Positions 45,149 to 53,383 of a DNA stretch of 64,000 bases are shown one piece after another (within the stretch, counting starts at the first letter, position 1; the number at the start of each line of letters is the position of its first letter). The translations under genes and the position numbers were made by a program. Below the pieces are notes generated by a model. It did not search any database and was not told the DNA's origin. It saw nothing but the letters and a program-made list of their open reading frames with translations. Location: assembly GCA_017848115.1 (NCBI GenBank), contig JAGAKZ010000030.1:62001-126000 (forward strand), read 5' to 3'. Origin of the DNA: Oscillospiraceae bacterium (lineage in GTDB: Bacteria > Bacillota > Clostridia > Oscillospirales > Ruminococcaceae).

Positions 45149-45175
45149 ACAAACTCTCTTTTTATGCATAGTATA
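45149..45175 (+). promoter_or_regulatory. candidate mother-cell (sigma-E/sigma-K) promoter of cotJ
   Basis: CATAGTATA (45167-45175) fits the CATAnnnTA -10 of sigma-E/K promoters, with AC 16 bases upstream as in sigma-K -35 elements. No good sigma-A match is nearby, and cotJ is a mother-cell sporulation operon in Bacillus. Confidence 0.4.
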
Positions 45176-45181
45176 TATATG

Positions 45182-45201
45182 GATACCGGTTTTACGGTAT
45201 C
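45182..45201 (+). promoter_or_regulatory. inverted repeat in cotJ leader
   Basis: GATACCG (45182-45188) and CGGTATC (45195-45201) form a perfect 7-bp inverted repeat with a 6-base loop, between the candidate promoter and the ribosome site AAAGGGGGAG. It could be an operator or an mRNA hairpin. Confidence 0.45.
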
Positions 45202-45225
45202 GCAATAAATAAAGGGGGAGTAAAT

Positions 45226-45459
45226 ATGGACTACAGCTATTTTGACGTTATAAAAAGTCGCAGACAGCCACCTATGGCAAATCATATGATGAGTAACATG
45301 GAAACATCAGGACGTTTTCCGTCAGCTACACCTCTGGCGATGGCGTATGTACCATTTCAGACATGGGAGGAACCTTTTGATGCGTCTGATGCATTACAAG
45401 CAGGTACGTTGTTTCCACAGCTTGATCTGCCGTTTATGGAGGAGGGATATGCAAGATGA
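45226..45459 (+). CDS. cotJA: spore coat associated protein CotJA
   Basis: A 77-residue protein with the CotJA core LAMAYVPFQTWEEPFDASDALQ followed by AGTLFPQLDLPF near the C-terminus. CotJA, CotJB and CotJC form a complex in the inner coat of spores. It begins behind AAAGGGGGAG and overlaps cotJB by ATGA. The Pro-rich N-terminal 40 residues are more variable, as is normal for the family. Confidence 0.92.
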   Translation: MDYSYFDVIKSRRQPPMANHMMSNMETSGRFPSATPLAMAYVPFQTWEEPFDASDALQAGTLFPQLDLPFMEEGYAR

Positions 45460-45710
45460 GTGAGAGTACAATGTTACTTGATACAATAAGGAAATATGGT
45501 TTTGCTCTTACTGAGTTGAATCTTTATCTTGATACGCACCCAAAATGTACAAATGCCCTTTCATACTTCAATAAGTATAAAGAACTGTACAAAAAAGCGT
45601 GTGACGAGTATACTTCAAAATATGGACCGCTCACTATAGATGATGCAGGCGCAAATGATTGCTGGTGCTGGACTTCGGGACCATGGCCATGGGAAAGGGA
45701 GGCGAACTGA
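45456..45710 (+). CDS. cotJB: spore coat protein CotJB
   Basis: An 84-residue coat peptide with the CotJB layout: LLDTIRKYGFALTELNLYLD, a THP motif, a YNKYKEL-like YFNKYKELYKKA, then YGPLTIDDAG and a Trp-rich C-terminus CWCWTSGPWPWE. It is translationally coupled to cotJA and is followed by cotJC one base after its stop. Confidence 0.92.
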   Translation: MSESTMLLDTIRKYGFALTELNLYLDTHPKCTNALSYFNKYKELYKKACDEYTSKYGPLTIDDAGANDCWCWTSGPWPWEREAN

Positions 45711-45711
45711 T

Positions 45712-46335
45712 ATGTGGAAATATGAGAAAAGATTACAATACCCTGTAAAGATAAAAACTCCGAATGCAAAGCTTGCACAGGTTATCTGCAGTCAGCTCGG
45801 CGGTCCTGACGGCGAACTTGCTGCTTCACTCCGCTATATGAGTCAGCGTTATACTGCACCAAATGACGCGATAAAAGGGATTTTGACGGACATTTCCACT
45901 GAGGAACTTTCACATGTCGAAATGATCTCAGCGATAATTTATCAGCTTACAAAAGATCTTAGTATGGACGAGATAAAGAAGAGTGGTTTTGATAAGTATT
46001 TTGTTGACCATACACTCGGCATTTATCCTGCATCTGCGGCAGGTGTACCGTTTACAGCGGCATATTTTCAGTCAAAAGGCGATCCGATAACAGATCTTAC
46101 CGAAGATATGGCAGCGGAACAGAAGGCACGAACAACGTATGATAATATTCTTCGCCTTGCCGATGACCCTGATGTCAAAGACGCAATAAGATTTTTAAGA
46201 CAACGTGAAATAGTGCATTTCCAGCGTTTCGGCGAAGCACTTCGCATGGTTCAGGATAGTCTTGATTCTAAAAATTTTTATGCGTGCAATCCGTCATTTA
46301 ATAAAAAGTGCGGTAACAGAAAGTTTATGCAGTAA
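45712..46335 (+). CDS. cotJC: CotJC, manganese catalase-like spore coat protein
   Basis: A 207-residue ferritin-like protein of the Mn-catalase family. MWKYEKRLQYPVKIKTPNAK is the CotJC N-terminus; Glu/His ligands of the di-metal site are in GPDGELAASLRYMSQRY, TEELSHVEMIS, MAAEQKART and REIVHFQRFGEA. It may protect the spore from peroxide. The true start is ATG 45712 behind GGGAGG; an upstream in-frame extension into cotJB is not real. Confidence 0.94.
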   Translation: MWKYEKRLQYPVKIKTPNAKLAQVICSQLGGPDGELAASLRYMSQRYTAPNDAIKGILTDISTEELSHVEMISAIIYQLTKDLSMDEIKKSGFDKYFVDHTLGIYPASAAGVPFTAAYFQSKGDPITDLTEDMAAEQKARTTYDNILRLADDPDVKDAIRFLRQREIVHFQRFGEALRMVQDSLDSKNFYACNPSFNKKCGNRKFMQ

Positions 46336-46344
46336 AATTTATAA

Positions 46345-46385
46345 TCCCCGTCTTCCTTGTTTAAAAGGCGGGGGTCAATTTTTTT
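46345..46385 (+). terminator. rho-independent terminator after cotJC
   Basis: CCCCGTCTT pairs with AAGGCGGGG (one G-U), followed by TCAATTTTTTT. Confidence 0.85.
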
Positions 46386-46479
46386 AGTGTATTATTGTTT
46401 ATAATATCATTGATTTGATGTGTTTTTTTATAGCAGGGTTTTGTTTATATATTGATTTACGGGTTTTGTTATACAGTTG

Positions 46480-47775
46480 TCAGATACAAAACGTTGCATA
46501 AAGAGGAATTACCTTTTTATTATCTTCAAATGCAAAGTTTTTTGCAGATATCTTAATGGCATAAGCAGGCTTATAAGTGTCCATGTATACTCTAAGGCTT
46601 TTGGATTTAGTGTTATCGGCTGATTTTACTTCAACCGGAATAAGCTGACCTTTACGTTGAATTATAAAATCAATTTCAGCGCCACGTTCTGATTCCCAAT
46701 AATAAGTTTTATAGCCGTTGACAGTAAGCTGTATATTGACATAGTTTTCAGTCATGCCACCTTTAAAGTCATTAAGTTCTTCTACCATATAGAGAATATC
46801 ATTTGCAGCCAAATCTTTTTTTGCGCAAAGCAAGCCCGTATCTGATACGTAAATTTTGAAAGCATCTATATCACGGTAGTTTTCCAAAGGTTTTTTTATT
46901 TGTTCTGCCTTGTAGATTTGCGATACTATACCGGACAGGCAGAGCCATTCTATAGCATTTTCAAATTCGGAAGCACGTCCGCCTTTTTTTATAAGCTTAT
47001 ATTGAAAACGAGTATTTTTCTTTGAGAGTTGAACGGTAATATTATCATAAGTCAGTCTGGTTTTTTTGATTTCGTTTAAGTTGTTGTATTTACTCATGTC
47101 ATTGAGATAACTTGTGAGGATAGTATCTTGTGTATGACGGACGAGGATATGATCTTTTGTTTGAGCAAACAGCATTACACATTCGGGCATACCACCTACG
47201 ACAAGGTATTGACGGTAAAGTTGTGTTGCTATGTCGTGCAAAGCTGACGGCATGGGACTGTCAGTTTCAAAACATTTTCTGATTTGCTCTACAAGAGTAT
47301 TATGACCCAATGCAAGCATAAATTCTTCCATATCCATAGGATACATGGTTTTTATATCCACTTTGCCTACAGGAAATGAAAATGTAGTTCTGTTGACTGC
47401 CACTCCGAGAAGACTGCCTGCCACAATAATATGATAGTCCGGAGCATCTTCACAAAAATATTTAAGTGATGTCAAAGCTCTTTCACAAAGCTGTACTTCG
47501 TCAAATATTATCAAAGTTTTTTCTCTTATGATGGTCTGCCCTGCGATATGAGATAAAATTGGTATCAGATAATCAGGGCTTATGTTTTCCTTGAATGTTT
47601 CATTAAGCTTAGGGTTGGTTTCAAAATTGAAGTAAGCTACATTTTCATAGGCTTTACGTCCAAATTCCAGTACAGAGTAAGTTTTGCCGACCTGTCTTGC
47701 CCCTTGTAAAATGAGAGGTTTGCGGTGTTCGCTTGCTTTCCATGCTTCTAAGTAGCTCATAATTTTTCTATACAT
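46480..47775 (-). CDS. AAA ATPase with DUF4143 domain, copy 1
   Basis: A 431-residue AAA_14/DUF4143 protein. Walker A GARQVGKTY (about residues 25-33), Walker B LIIFDEVQLCE and sensor IVAGSLLG form the N-terminal ATPase. The C-terminal DUF4143 half includes VGGMPECVM and ends with a nuclease-like SERGAEIDFIIQ...LIPVEVKSA (PD-(D/E)XK-like Glu-x-Lys). The family is very common in anaerobes, with no settled function; links to mobile DNA and nucleic-acid metabolism have been proposed. The ATG follows CCGGAGGA. It is head-to-head with a second member of the family. Confidence 0.88.
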   Translation of the reverse strand: MYRKIMSYLEAWKASEHRKPLILQGARQVGKTYSVLEFGRKAYENVAYFNFETNPKLNETFKENISPDYLIPILSHIAGQTIIREKTLIIFDEVQLCERALTSLKYFCEDAPDYHIIVAGSLLGVAVNRTTFSFPVGKVDIKTMYPMDMEEFMLALGHNTLVEQIRKCFETDSPMPSALHDIATQLYRQYLVVGGMPECVMLFAQTKDHILVRHTQDTILTSYLNDMSKYNNLNEIKKTRLTYDNITVQLSKKNTRFQYKLIKKGGRASEFENAIEWLCLSGIVSQIYKAEQIKKPLENYRDIDAFKIYVSDTGLLCAKKDLAANDILYMVEELNDFKGGMTENYVNIQLTVNGYKTYYWESERGAEIDFIIQRKGQLIPVEVKSADNTKSKSLRVYMDTYKPAYAIKISAKNFAFEDNKKVIPLYATFCI

Positions 47776-47979
47776 AGTCGTCCTCCGGTTAAGATGATGA
47801 ATATATTATAACAGATATTCGTGTAAAAATCAACGAGTTTTATCAGAATAATCACACTAAATAACATGAATATTTTTTAAAACTTTGCATAATTGTGCGT
47901 GAAATATTAAAGAAAATTTTTTAGCGTAAATATTAAAAAAGTCTGAAAATAAAAAGTTTTTATCAATCTCGCTAAAAAC

Positions 47980-48008
47980 TTGACAAGGCAATATAAAAAC
48001 TATATAAT
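47980..48008 (+). promoter_or_regulatory. promoter of AAA/DUF4143 gene 2
   Basis: TTGACA (47980-47985), a 17-base spacer and TATAAT (48003-48008). The remaining gap 47776-47979 is AT-rich with no other feature seen. Confidence 0.8.
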
Positions 48009-48059
48009 TATAGTGAACGTAAAAATAAATTTGTTTTCAATATATATGACGGTGATTTT

Positions 48060-49361
48060 ATGAAAAAAAAGACTTTGATAGCACGTGATTTTTATCTTAA
48101 CAGGCTTATAGATTTTAAAGATACAGATATGATAAAAGTTATTACCGGAATAAGACGTTGCGGTAAATCAATTCTGATGGGACTTATGCAGGAGTATCTT
48201 TTAAATAACGGTGTATCTGAAAAACAGATTATATCTATAAATTTTGAGTCTATGGTGTATTCGGATATGGACGTAAAGACATTATATGAGTATGTCTGTA
48301 AAAATGTTGTGTCAGATAAAAAAATATATCTCTTTTTTGATGAAGTTCAGCTTGTGAAAGATTGGCAGAAGGCGATAAATTCATTCAGAGTTGATATTGA
48401 TTGTGATATATATATTACAGGTTCAAATGCATATTTGCTTTCATCTGAATTGTCTACCTATCTTTCAGGCAGATATATTGAAATCAAAGTTTTGCCACTC
48501 TCCTTCAGAGAATTTATAGATTTTCACGGATACAGATTAAAAGAAAAAATACTTTCAGACAAAAGCAGTAAGAAGATTATTTATGATGCGGAAAATGATC
48601 CTGTTGATGCAAGAGATATTTTTGATTTGTATGTAAAATATGGCGGTATGCCGTCTATTGCTGATGTTGGTCTTGATGTTGAAAAAGTATCAGCTGTTCT
48701 TGATGGTATATATTCCGCTGTTATTGTCAGAGATATACTTGAGCGTAAAAAACATGATAACATACGTCAGATAAATGATGCTGTTCTTTTGCGGAAAATC
48801 ATGATGTTTCTTGCAGATAACATAGGAAACAATACTTCTTCAAATTCTATAAAAAATACTCTTATAAATGAAAAATTAATTGATAACAGACCTGCAGTAC
48901 AAACTGTAAGTGCTTATGTGAATGCTCTTACTGAGGCATTTGTATTTTATGAAATACAGCGTTTTGATATCAAAGGCAGAGAATATCTTAAAACTCTTGG
49001 TAAGTACTATATCGTGGATATAGGGTTGCGTAACTATCTTCTTGGAAATCGTGGAGATGACAGTGGTCATATTCTTGAAAATATTATTTATTTTGAACTG
49101 TTAAGACGAGGCTATGAGGTGTCAGTAGGAAAAATCAACAATAAGGAGATCGATTTTATTGCTGTTAAAACTAATGAAAAGAAATACATTCAGGTTACTG
49201 AAACTATGGTATCAGAGGAAACAAGACAACGTGAACTGGCGCCTTTGACAATGGTTGATGATAATTATGAAAAGTTTATTATTACGATGGATAAACCTAT
49301 TGTAACAGATATTGACGGTATCAGAATAATAAACGCTCTTGACTGGCTTCTTAACGAATAA
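48060..49361 (+). CDS. AAA ATPase with DUF4143 domain, copy 2
   Basis: A 433-residue relative of the divergent neighbour from a different subgroup: Walker A GIRRCGKSI, Walker B YLFFDEVQLVKDWQ, sensor YITGSNAYLLSSELSTYLSG and FREFIDFHG. The C-terminal half has YGGMPSIADVG, then KYYIVDIGLRNYLLG and a nuclease-like HILENIIYFELLRRGYEV...NNKEIDFIAV. The two proteins align in plan but differ in sequence, so this is not a recent duplication. The start ATG at 48060 follows GACGGTGATTTT. It has a consensus promoter and its own terminator. Confidence 0.9.
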   Translation: MKKKTLIARDFYLNRLIDFKDTDMIKVITGIRRCGKSILMGLMQEYLLNNGVSEKQIISINFESMVYSDMDVKTLYEYVCKNVVSDKKIYLFFDEVQLVKDWQKAINSFRVDIDCDIYITGSNAYLLSSELSTYLSGRYIEIKVLPLSFREFIDFHGYRLKEKILSDKSSKKIIYDAENDPVDARDIFDLYVKYGGMPSIADVGLDVEKVSAVLDGIYSAVIVRDILERKKHDNIRQINDAVLLRKIMMFLADNIGNNTSSNSIKNTLINEKLIDNRPAVQTVSAYVNALTEAFVFYEIQRFDIKGREYLKTLGKYYIVDIGLRNYLLGNRGDDSGHILENIIYFELLRRGYEVSVGKINNKEIDFIAVKTNEKKYIQVTETMVSEETRQRELAPLTMVDDNYEKFIITMDKPIVTDIDGIRIINALDWLLNE

Positions 49362-49385
49362 GATTTAAAAAAAATAAAATTTCAC

Positions 49386-49425
49386 AAAAAACCCTTACGA
49401 TTTATATAAAGCGTAGGGGTTTTTA
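49386..49425 (+). terminator. rho-independent terminator
   Basis: AAAAACCCTTACG pairs with CGTAGGGGTTTTT (one G-U pair) and ends in a T run. Confidence 0.88.
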
Positions 49426-49455
49426 ATGAATATATCTTTTATTTTCAAAACCTTA

Positions 49456-49507
49456 TTGACAAACAACGCTAAGTGTGATATCATTATTAACGGTTAGTGA
49501 ATGCTAA
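49456..49507 (+). promoter_or_regulatory. feoA promoter with TTAG-N6-CTAA candidate operator
   Basis: TTGACA (49456-49461), a 17-base spacer and TATCAT (49479-49484) form the promoter. TTAGTGAATGCTAA (49494-49507) overlaps the expected transcription start. The same TTAG-N6-CTAA pattern recurs before feoB. An iron-responsive repressor of the DtxR or Fur type is the natural candidate. Confidence 0.65.
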
Positions 49508-49547
49508 TTGTATATTCACTAAAGCAAAACAGAACGGAGAGTGTACT

Positions 49548-49760
49548 ATGAATCTGAGAAATGCGGAAGTAGGAAAAGAATATATCGTCAGGCAAATAGA
49601 AACAGATGATGAAGAACTGAATGCTTTTCTGTTTTCTCTTGGTTGCTATAGCGGTGAACCTATTACAGTGATTTCACGTCTCAGAAGCAGTTGTGTTGTT
49701 TCGATAAAAGACGGAAGATATAATATTGATAACAATCTGGCAGAAGCGATTTTAGTATGA
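49548..49760 (+). CDS. feoA: ferrous iron transport protein FeoA
   Basis: A 70-residue SH3-like FeoA domain (NLRNAEVGKEYIVRQIETDD, then LFSLGCYSGEPITVI and IDNNLAEAILV). FeoA is a cytoplasmic partner of FeoB. The frame runs upstream to 49497, but ATG 49548 follows CGGAGAG and fits the family length. It has an iron-type candidate operator in its promoter. feoB follows 109 bases later across a palindrome. Confidence 0.9.
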   Translation: MNLRNAEVGKEYIVRQIETDDEELNAFLFSLGCYSGEPITVISRLRSSCVVSIKDGRYNIDNNLAEAILV

Positions 49761-49801
49761 TTTTTTAATTAAAATTTTAATTCTGCTTTTTATTTTGAAA
49801 A

Positions 49802-49823
49802 TGCGTTAGCGTATTCTAACGCA
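49802..49823. promoter_or_regulatory. perfect palindrome between feoA and feoB
   Basis: TGCGTTAG (49802-49809), CGTATT and CTAACGCA (49816-49823): an 8-bp inverted repeat with a 6-base centre. It contains the same TTAG-N6-CTAA core as the feoA promoter site, suggesting a second regulator site. Confidence 0.6.
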
Positions 49824-49869
49824 ATGTAATATAAGTAATATTAATACATAACATAAGGAGGAAATCATT

Positions 49870-51894
49870 ATGAGAATTGCTTTAACAGGCAATCCTAACA
49901 GCGGTAAAACCACCATGTACAATGCGCTTACCGGTTGTAATGAACAAGTCGGAAACTGGGCAGGTGTTACGGTAGATAAAAAAGAACATCTGATAAAGAA
50001 GGGTTATTGTACAGGGGCAGAGGAACTTATCGCAGTTGATCTTCCGGGTGCATATTCTATGTCTCCTTTTACTTCCGAAGAAAGTATCACGAGCGCTTAT
50101 GTAAAAAACGAAAAACCGGATGTTATCATAAATATTGTTGACGCTACGAACTTAAGCCGAAGTCTTTTCTTTACGACACAGATACTTGAACTCGGCATAC
50201 CGGTCGTTGTTGCTCTTAATAAGTCAGATGTCAATAAAAAGAGACAGACTGATATTGATTCAAAGATTCTTTCAGAAAAGCTTGGCTGTCCTGTAGTAAA
50301 TACAATATCCACTTCATCGGATGGTTTAAGTGATGTTATAAAAAAAGCAGTAGAACAGTTGGGAAAATCACAGAAAGCTCCTTATGTGCAGAATGATATA
50401 GATTTTACTGATAAAAAAGCAGTTGAAGAAGCTGACAGAAAACGTTTTGCTTTTGTAAATAATATAGTTTCTTCTGTAGAAAAGCGTAAAGTTTTTACAA
50501 AGGATAAAAATATAAATGACAAGATAGATGCTATTATAACTAACAGATGGCTTGGAATACCGATTTTTGCAGTTGTTATGGGGCTTGTACTGATGATTTC
50601 ACAGTACTGGGCAGGTCCTTTTCTTGCAGATACATTTGTTGGCTGGCTCGAAGGATTTCAGGGCTGGGTAGGCGGTAAATTCAGCAATGCAAATCCTTTG
50701 CTCTATGCACTTCTTGTTGATGGTGTCATAGGTGGTGTTATTGCTGTAATCGGATTTCTTCCGCTTGTAATGGTAATGTATTTCCTTATCGCACTTCTTG
50801 AAGACTGTGGATATATGGCTCGTGTTTCTGTAGTTCTTGATCCTATCTTCAAAAAAGTAGGTCTTTCAGGTAAGTCGGTTATACCTTTTGTTATCACAAC
50901 AGGTTGTGCCGTTCCGGGAGTAATGGCGTCACGTACAATTCATAACGAACGTGAAAGAAGAGCAACTGTAATGCTCGCACCATTTATGCCGTGTGGTGCA
51001 AAACTTCCTGTAATCGCTCTTTTTTCAGGTGCGTTTTTTAAAGATGAGTGGTGGGTAAGTCCGCTTATGTATTTTTCGGGTATTGTTCTCATATTTTTGG
51101 GGGCACTTCTTGTAAATATGATAGCCGGATACAGAGCAAAAAAATCATTTTTTATCATAGAACTTCCTGAATATAAAATACCAAGTTTTAAAAGAGCACT
51201 CGGTACTATGGTCAGCAGAGGCTGGGAGTACATAGTTAAAGCAGCTACAATTATTCTCCTCTGCAATACGGCAGTTCAGATCATGCAGACATTTGACTGG
51301 AGCTTTAAAGAAGCCGAGACAGCAGATGCATCAATACTCGCATCGATAGCAGGTCCGTTTGCATATGTTCTTGTTCCTGTAGTAGGTGTTCTTTCGTGGC
51401 AACTTGCAGCAGCGGCAGTTACAGGCTTTATTGCCAAGGAAAATGTAGTAGGAACACTTGCTGTTTGCTTTGTTGGTCTTGAAAATCTTATTGATACAGA
51501 AGAACTCGCACTTATGGAAGGTGCAGGTGCAGAAGTTGCAAGTGTATTTGCAATAACAAAAGTTGCGGCACTCGCTTATCTTATGTTTAATCTTTTTACT
51601 CCTCCGTGTTTTGCGGCTATTGGTGCCATGAATGCAGAAATGAAGAGTGCCAAGTGGCTCTGGGGCGGTATAGGTCTTCAGATTGCAGTAGGCTATACAG
51701 TAGGTTATCTTGTATATCAGATAGGTACACTTATTACAGAGGGGTCTTTCGGTAAAGGATTTATTCCGGGACTTATTGCAGTTGTAGCGATGGCACTGAT
51801 AATAGTAGCAATCTGTATAAATACAAACAGGAAAATCAAAACAGAGTACGCTCTTAACGGAAACAAGGCTAAAACAGTAGGCGCTAAGAATTAA
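49870..51894 (+). CDS. feoB: ferrous iron transporter FeoB
   Basis: A 674-residue Fe(II) transporter with an N-terminal G domain: G1 GNPNSGKTT (residues 7-15), a G2-region WAGVTVDKK, G3 DLPGAYS and G4 NKSD. The membrane part has two inverted Gate repeats with conserved Cys: GFLPLVMVMYFLIALLEDCG and FVITTGCAVPGVMASR, then APFMPCGAKLP, and FTPPCFAA near the end. The length is normal for FeoB without its own SH3 domain. The ATG follows AAGGAGG. A small Cys-rich membrane protein gene follows 14 bases later. Confidence 0.97.
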   Translation: MRIALTGNPNSGKTTMYNALTGCNEQVGNWAGVTVDKKEHLIKKGYCTGAEELIAVDLPGAYSMSPFTSEESITSAYVKNEKPDVIINIVDATNLSRSLFFTTQILELGIPVVVALNKSDVNKKRQTDIDSKILSEKLGCPVVNTISTSSDGLSDVIKKAVEQLGKSQKAPYVQNDIDFTDKKAVEEADRKRFAFVNNIVSSVEKRKVFTKDKNINDKIDAIITNRWLGIPIFAVVMGLVLMISQYWAGPFLADTFVGWLEGFQGWVGGKFSNANPLLYALLVDGVIGGVIAVIGFLPLVMVMYFLIALLEDCGYMARVSVVLDPIFKKVGLSGKSVIPFVITTGCAVPGVMASRTIHNERERRATVMLAPFMPCGAKLPVIALFSGAFFKDEWWVSPLMYFSGIVLIFLGALLVNMIAGYRAKKSFFIIELPEYKIPSFKRALGTMVSRGWEYIVKAATIILLCNTAVQIMQTFDWSFKEAETADASILASIAGPFAYVLVPVVGVLSWQLAAAAVTGFIAKENVVGTLAVCFVGLENLIDTEELALMEGAGAEVASVFAITKVAALAYLMFNLFTPPCFAAIGAMNAEMKSAKWLWGGIGLQIAVGYTVGYLVYQIGTLITEGSFGKGFIPGLIAVVAMALIIVAICINTNRKIKTEYALNGNKAKTVGAKN

Positions 51895-51908
51895 CAGAGG
51901 TCATTTTT

Positions 51909-52082
51909 ATGGAAAATGTTATAATTATTGCTGTAGTAGCAGTGATAGTAGTTCTTGCTTCTTATTATGTCTATAAGGCGAAGAAAAGCGGAAAGAAATG
52001 TATAGGCTGTCCGTCAGGGTGTTCCTGTTCAAAAGACAAACAAAAATCATGTAACTGCGGTTGCAGTAACGATAACAAATAA
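51909..52082 (+). CDS. FeoB-associated Cys-rich membrane protein
   Basis: A 57-residue protein with one N-terminal membrane helix (residues 4-21), a basic stop-transfer (KAKKSGKK) and a Cys cluster CIGCPSGCSC...CNCGCS with seven Cys. It matches the small Cys-rich proteins found after feoB in Firmicutes, thought to help FeoB handle iron. It starts 14 bases after feoB with a weak ribosome site, AGAGGTC. A very strong terminator follows directly. Confidence 0.88.
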   Translation: MENVIIIAVVAVIVVLASYYVYKAKKSGKKCIGCPSGCSCSKDKQKSCNCGCSNDNK

Positions 52083-52084
52083 AG

Positions 52085-52134
52085 AAAAACTCACGCCCTT
52101 GCAGATAATGTATTCTGCAAGGGCGTGAGTTTTT
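52085..52134. terminator. bidirectional terminator between feo operon and Rpn-type gene 2
   Basis: A perfect 21-bp stem (52085-52105 with 52114-52134), A-rich on the left and T-rich on the right; it touches the stop codon of the convergent Rpn-type gene. Confidence 0.95.
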
Positions 52135-52988
52135 TATAACTGTTCACCTATGATTTCCATGATAAGTTCTTCGGACAGGCCTTTTGCTCGCATGTTCTCT
52201 ATAGTGTTTTGTCTTTGTTGTGCTAACTTTCTTTGGTTTTCTTTCTTCTGTTCTTCGAGTTGTTTCTGATTTTCTTTATTCTGCTCATCTAATTTTTTTT
52301 GTGCATATCTTTCTGCCATTTCAAGTACAGCTTCACTCATAGAATTCACTCCTTGATTTGTATTTTTAATGTTTCTTACTTTGTCGGACAGTGGACCGAA
52401 GTCGGCTCTGTCTGCGTCTGTATTTTTAAAATATTCCATAAGACGAGTGATTGGTTTATCAGTTTTAACGGCGGTATTCAGATAAATTTCATGAACACCA
52501 TTGTCTGATTCAACACCGTGCCCGTCAATAATTCTTTTGATATGGTAATAGTTATCTCCAAGCTTGAAAACATCAAATAATGTAATGTAGATAAGATAAA
52601 TATCCGGCATTTCCATATATTTTTTGCCTTTTTCAAAATAGGATATATCGATGTTTGATTGATAATATCGCATACGTCTTGGGTGATAATCATTATCCGG
52701 TTTCTGAACTTCAATGTTGTACAATTTGCTGTTGCTGTCTTCTGCGAGTACATCAAGAGTGACAGAATGTGTGCCGATGTTTCGCAGTGCATATTGGATT
52801 TTTACATCAATGACTGTCAGATCTTTGATGCCGGTGATTTCTCTCAGTACATATTCGCAGGCGGCTTTGTCTTTCATAACCTCTGAAAAGAAGTCATCAT
52901 CCATAAGGTTGAAACTGTTTACAATAGCCTGTTTCTGTTCAAAAGTACCAAGAAGATTTTCATAATCAAATTTTATTTTTGTTTTCAT
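52134..52988 (-). CDS. Rpn/PD-(D/E)XK nuclease transposase family protein, copy 2
   Basis: A 284-residue homologue of the gene at 35900-36781, with most of the first ~190 residues identical by eye: GTFEQKQAIV, FSEVMKDKAACEYVLREITG, then LDVLAEDSNSKLYNIEVQ holding the Asp and Glu-x-Gln of the nuclease centre, and YYQSNIDISYFEKG. The C-terminal tail is Gln/Lys-rich coiled coil ending in a short motif like copy 1 (RAKGLSEELIMEI). The ATG follows AAAGGAGGAAC. Both copies are intact and share a promoter architecture, so they look expressed rather than decaying. Confidence 0.88.
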   Translation of the reverse strand: MKTKIKFDYENLLGTFEQKQAIVNSFNLMDDDFFSEVMKDKAACEYVLREITGIKDLTVIDVKIQYALRNIGTHSVTLDVLAEDSNSKLYNIEVQKPDNDYHPRRMRYYQSNIDISYFEKGKKYMEMPDIYLIYITLFDVFKLGDNYYHIKRIIDGHGVESDNGVHEIYLNTAVKTDKPITRLMEYFKNTDADRADFGPLSDKVRNIKNTNQGVNSMSEAVLEMAERYAQKKLDEQNKENQKQLEEQKKENQRKLAQQRQNTIENMRAKGLSEELIMEIIGEQL

Positions 52989-53060
52989 TTGTTCCTCCTT
53001 TAGTATACCATAAATATACCATTGCTACAAGGTTTACAGTATAACTTTTTCTCTAAGGAG

Positions 53061-53128
53061 AGTATAACATATATTTTGATATGATTTCAATAGAAATGCC
53101 CTGAAAGGTAATTTTTCGCCCTAAGATG
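53061..53128 (-). promoter_or_regulatory. Rpn-type gene 2 promoter with tandem 20-bp-period repeat element
   Basis: Read on the minus strand: CATCTTAGGG (53119-53128), a 10-bp AT spacer, CCTTTCAGGG (53099-53108), CATTTCTA (8 bp), -35 TTGAAA (53085-53090), an 18-bp spacer and -10 TATACT (53061-53066). It matches the elements at 23541-23607 and 36854-36920. Confidence 0.7.
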
Positions 53129-53299
53129 CACAGAAAATAAAAAAATTTATATAAACCATTTAAAAACCGTTAACCGTATAATCTGCACAAATAAAAATAT
53201 TTTTTTGGCTAACATCAATTTTGTCACTGCAAAATATACATACGGTATATAATTTTATTGTTATTACATACGAAAATGTACTTATTACACAAAAATCTC

Positions 53300-53328
53300 T
53301 TGCAAATAAATTGAATTGGTGATATAAT
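53300..53328 (+). promoter_or_regulatory. promoter of the pilus/signal peptidase operon
   Basis: TTGCAA (53300-53305), a 17-base spacer and TATAAT (53323-53328). Between the Rpn-type promoter (53128) and here the sequence is AT-rich with no feature I can support. Confidence 0.7.
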
Positions 53329-53383
53329 AAAGATGAATAAAAAACATGAAAATTACTAAAAAAATCGTTCCGGAGTTGGTAAT

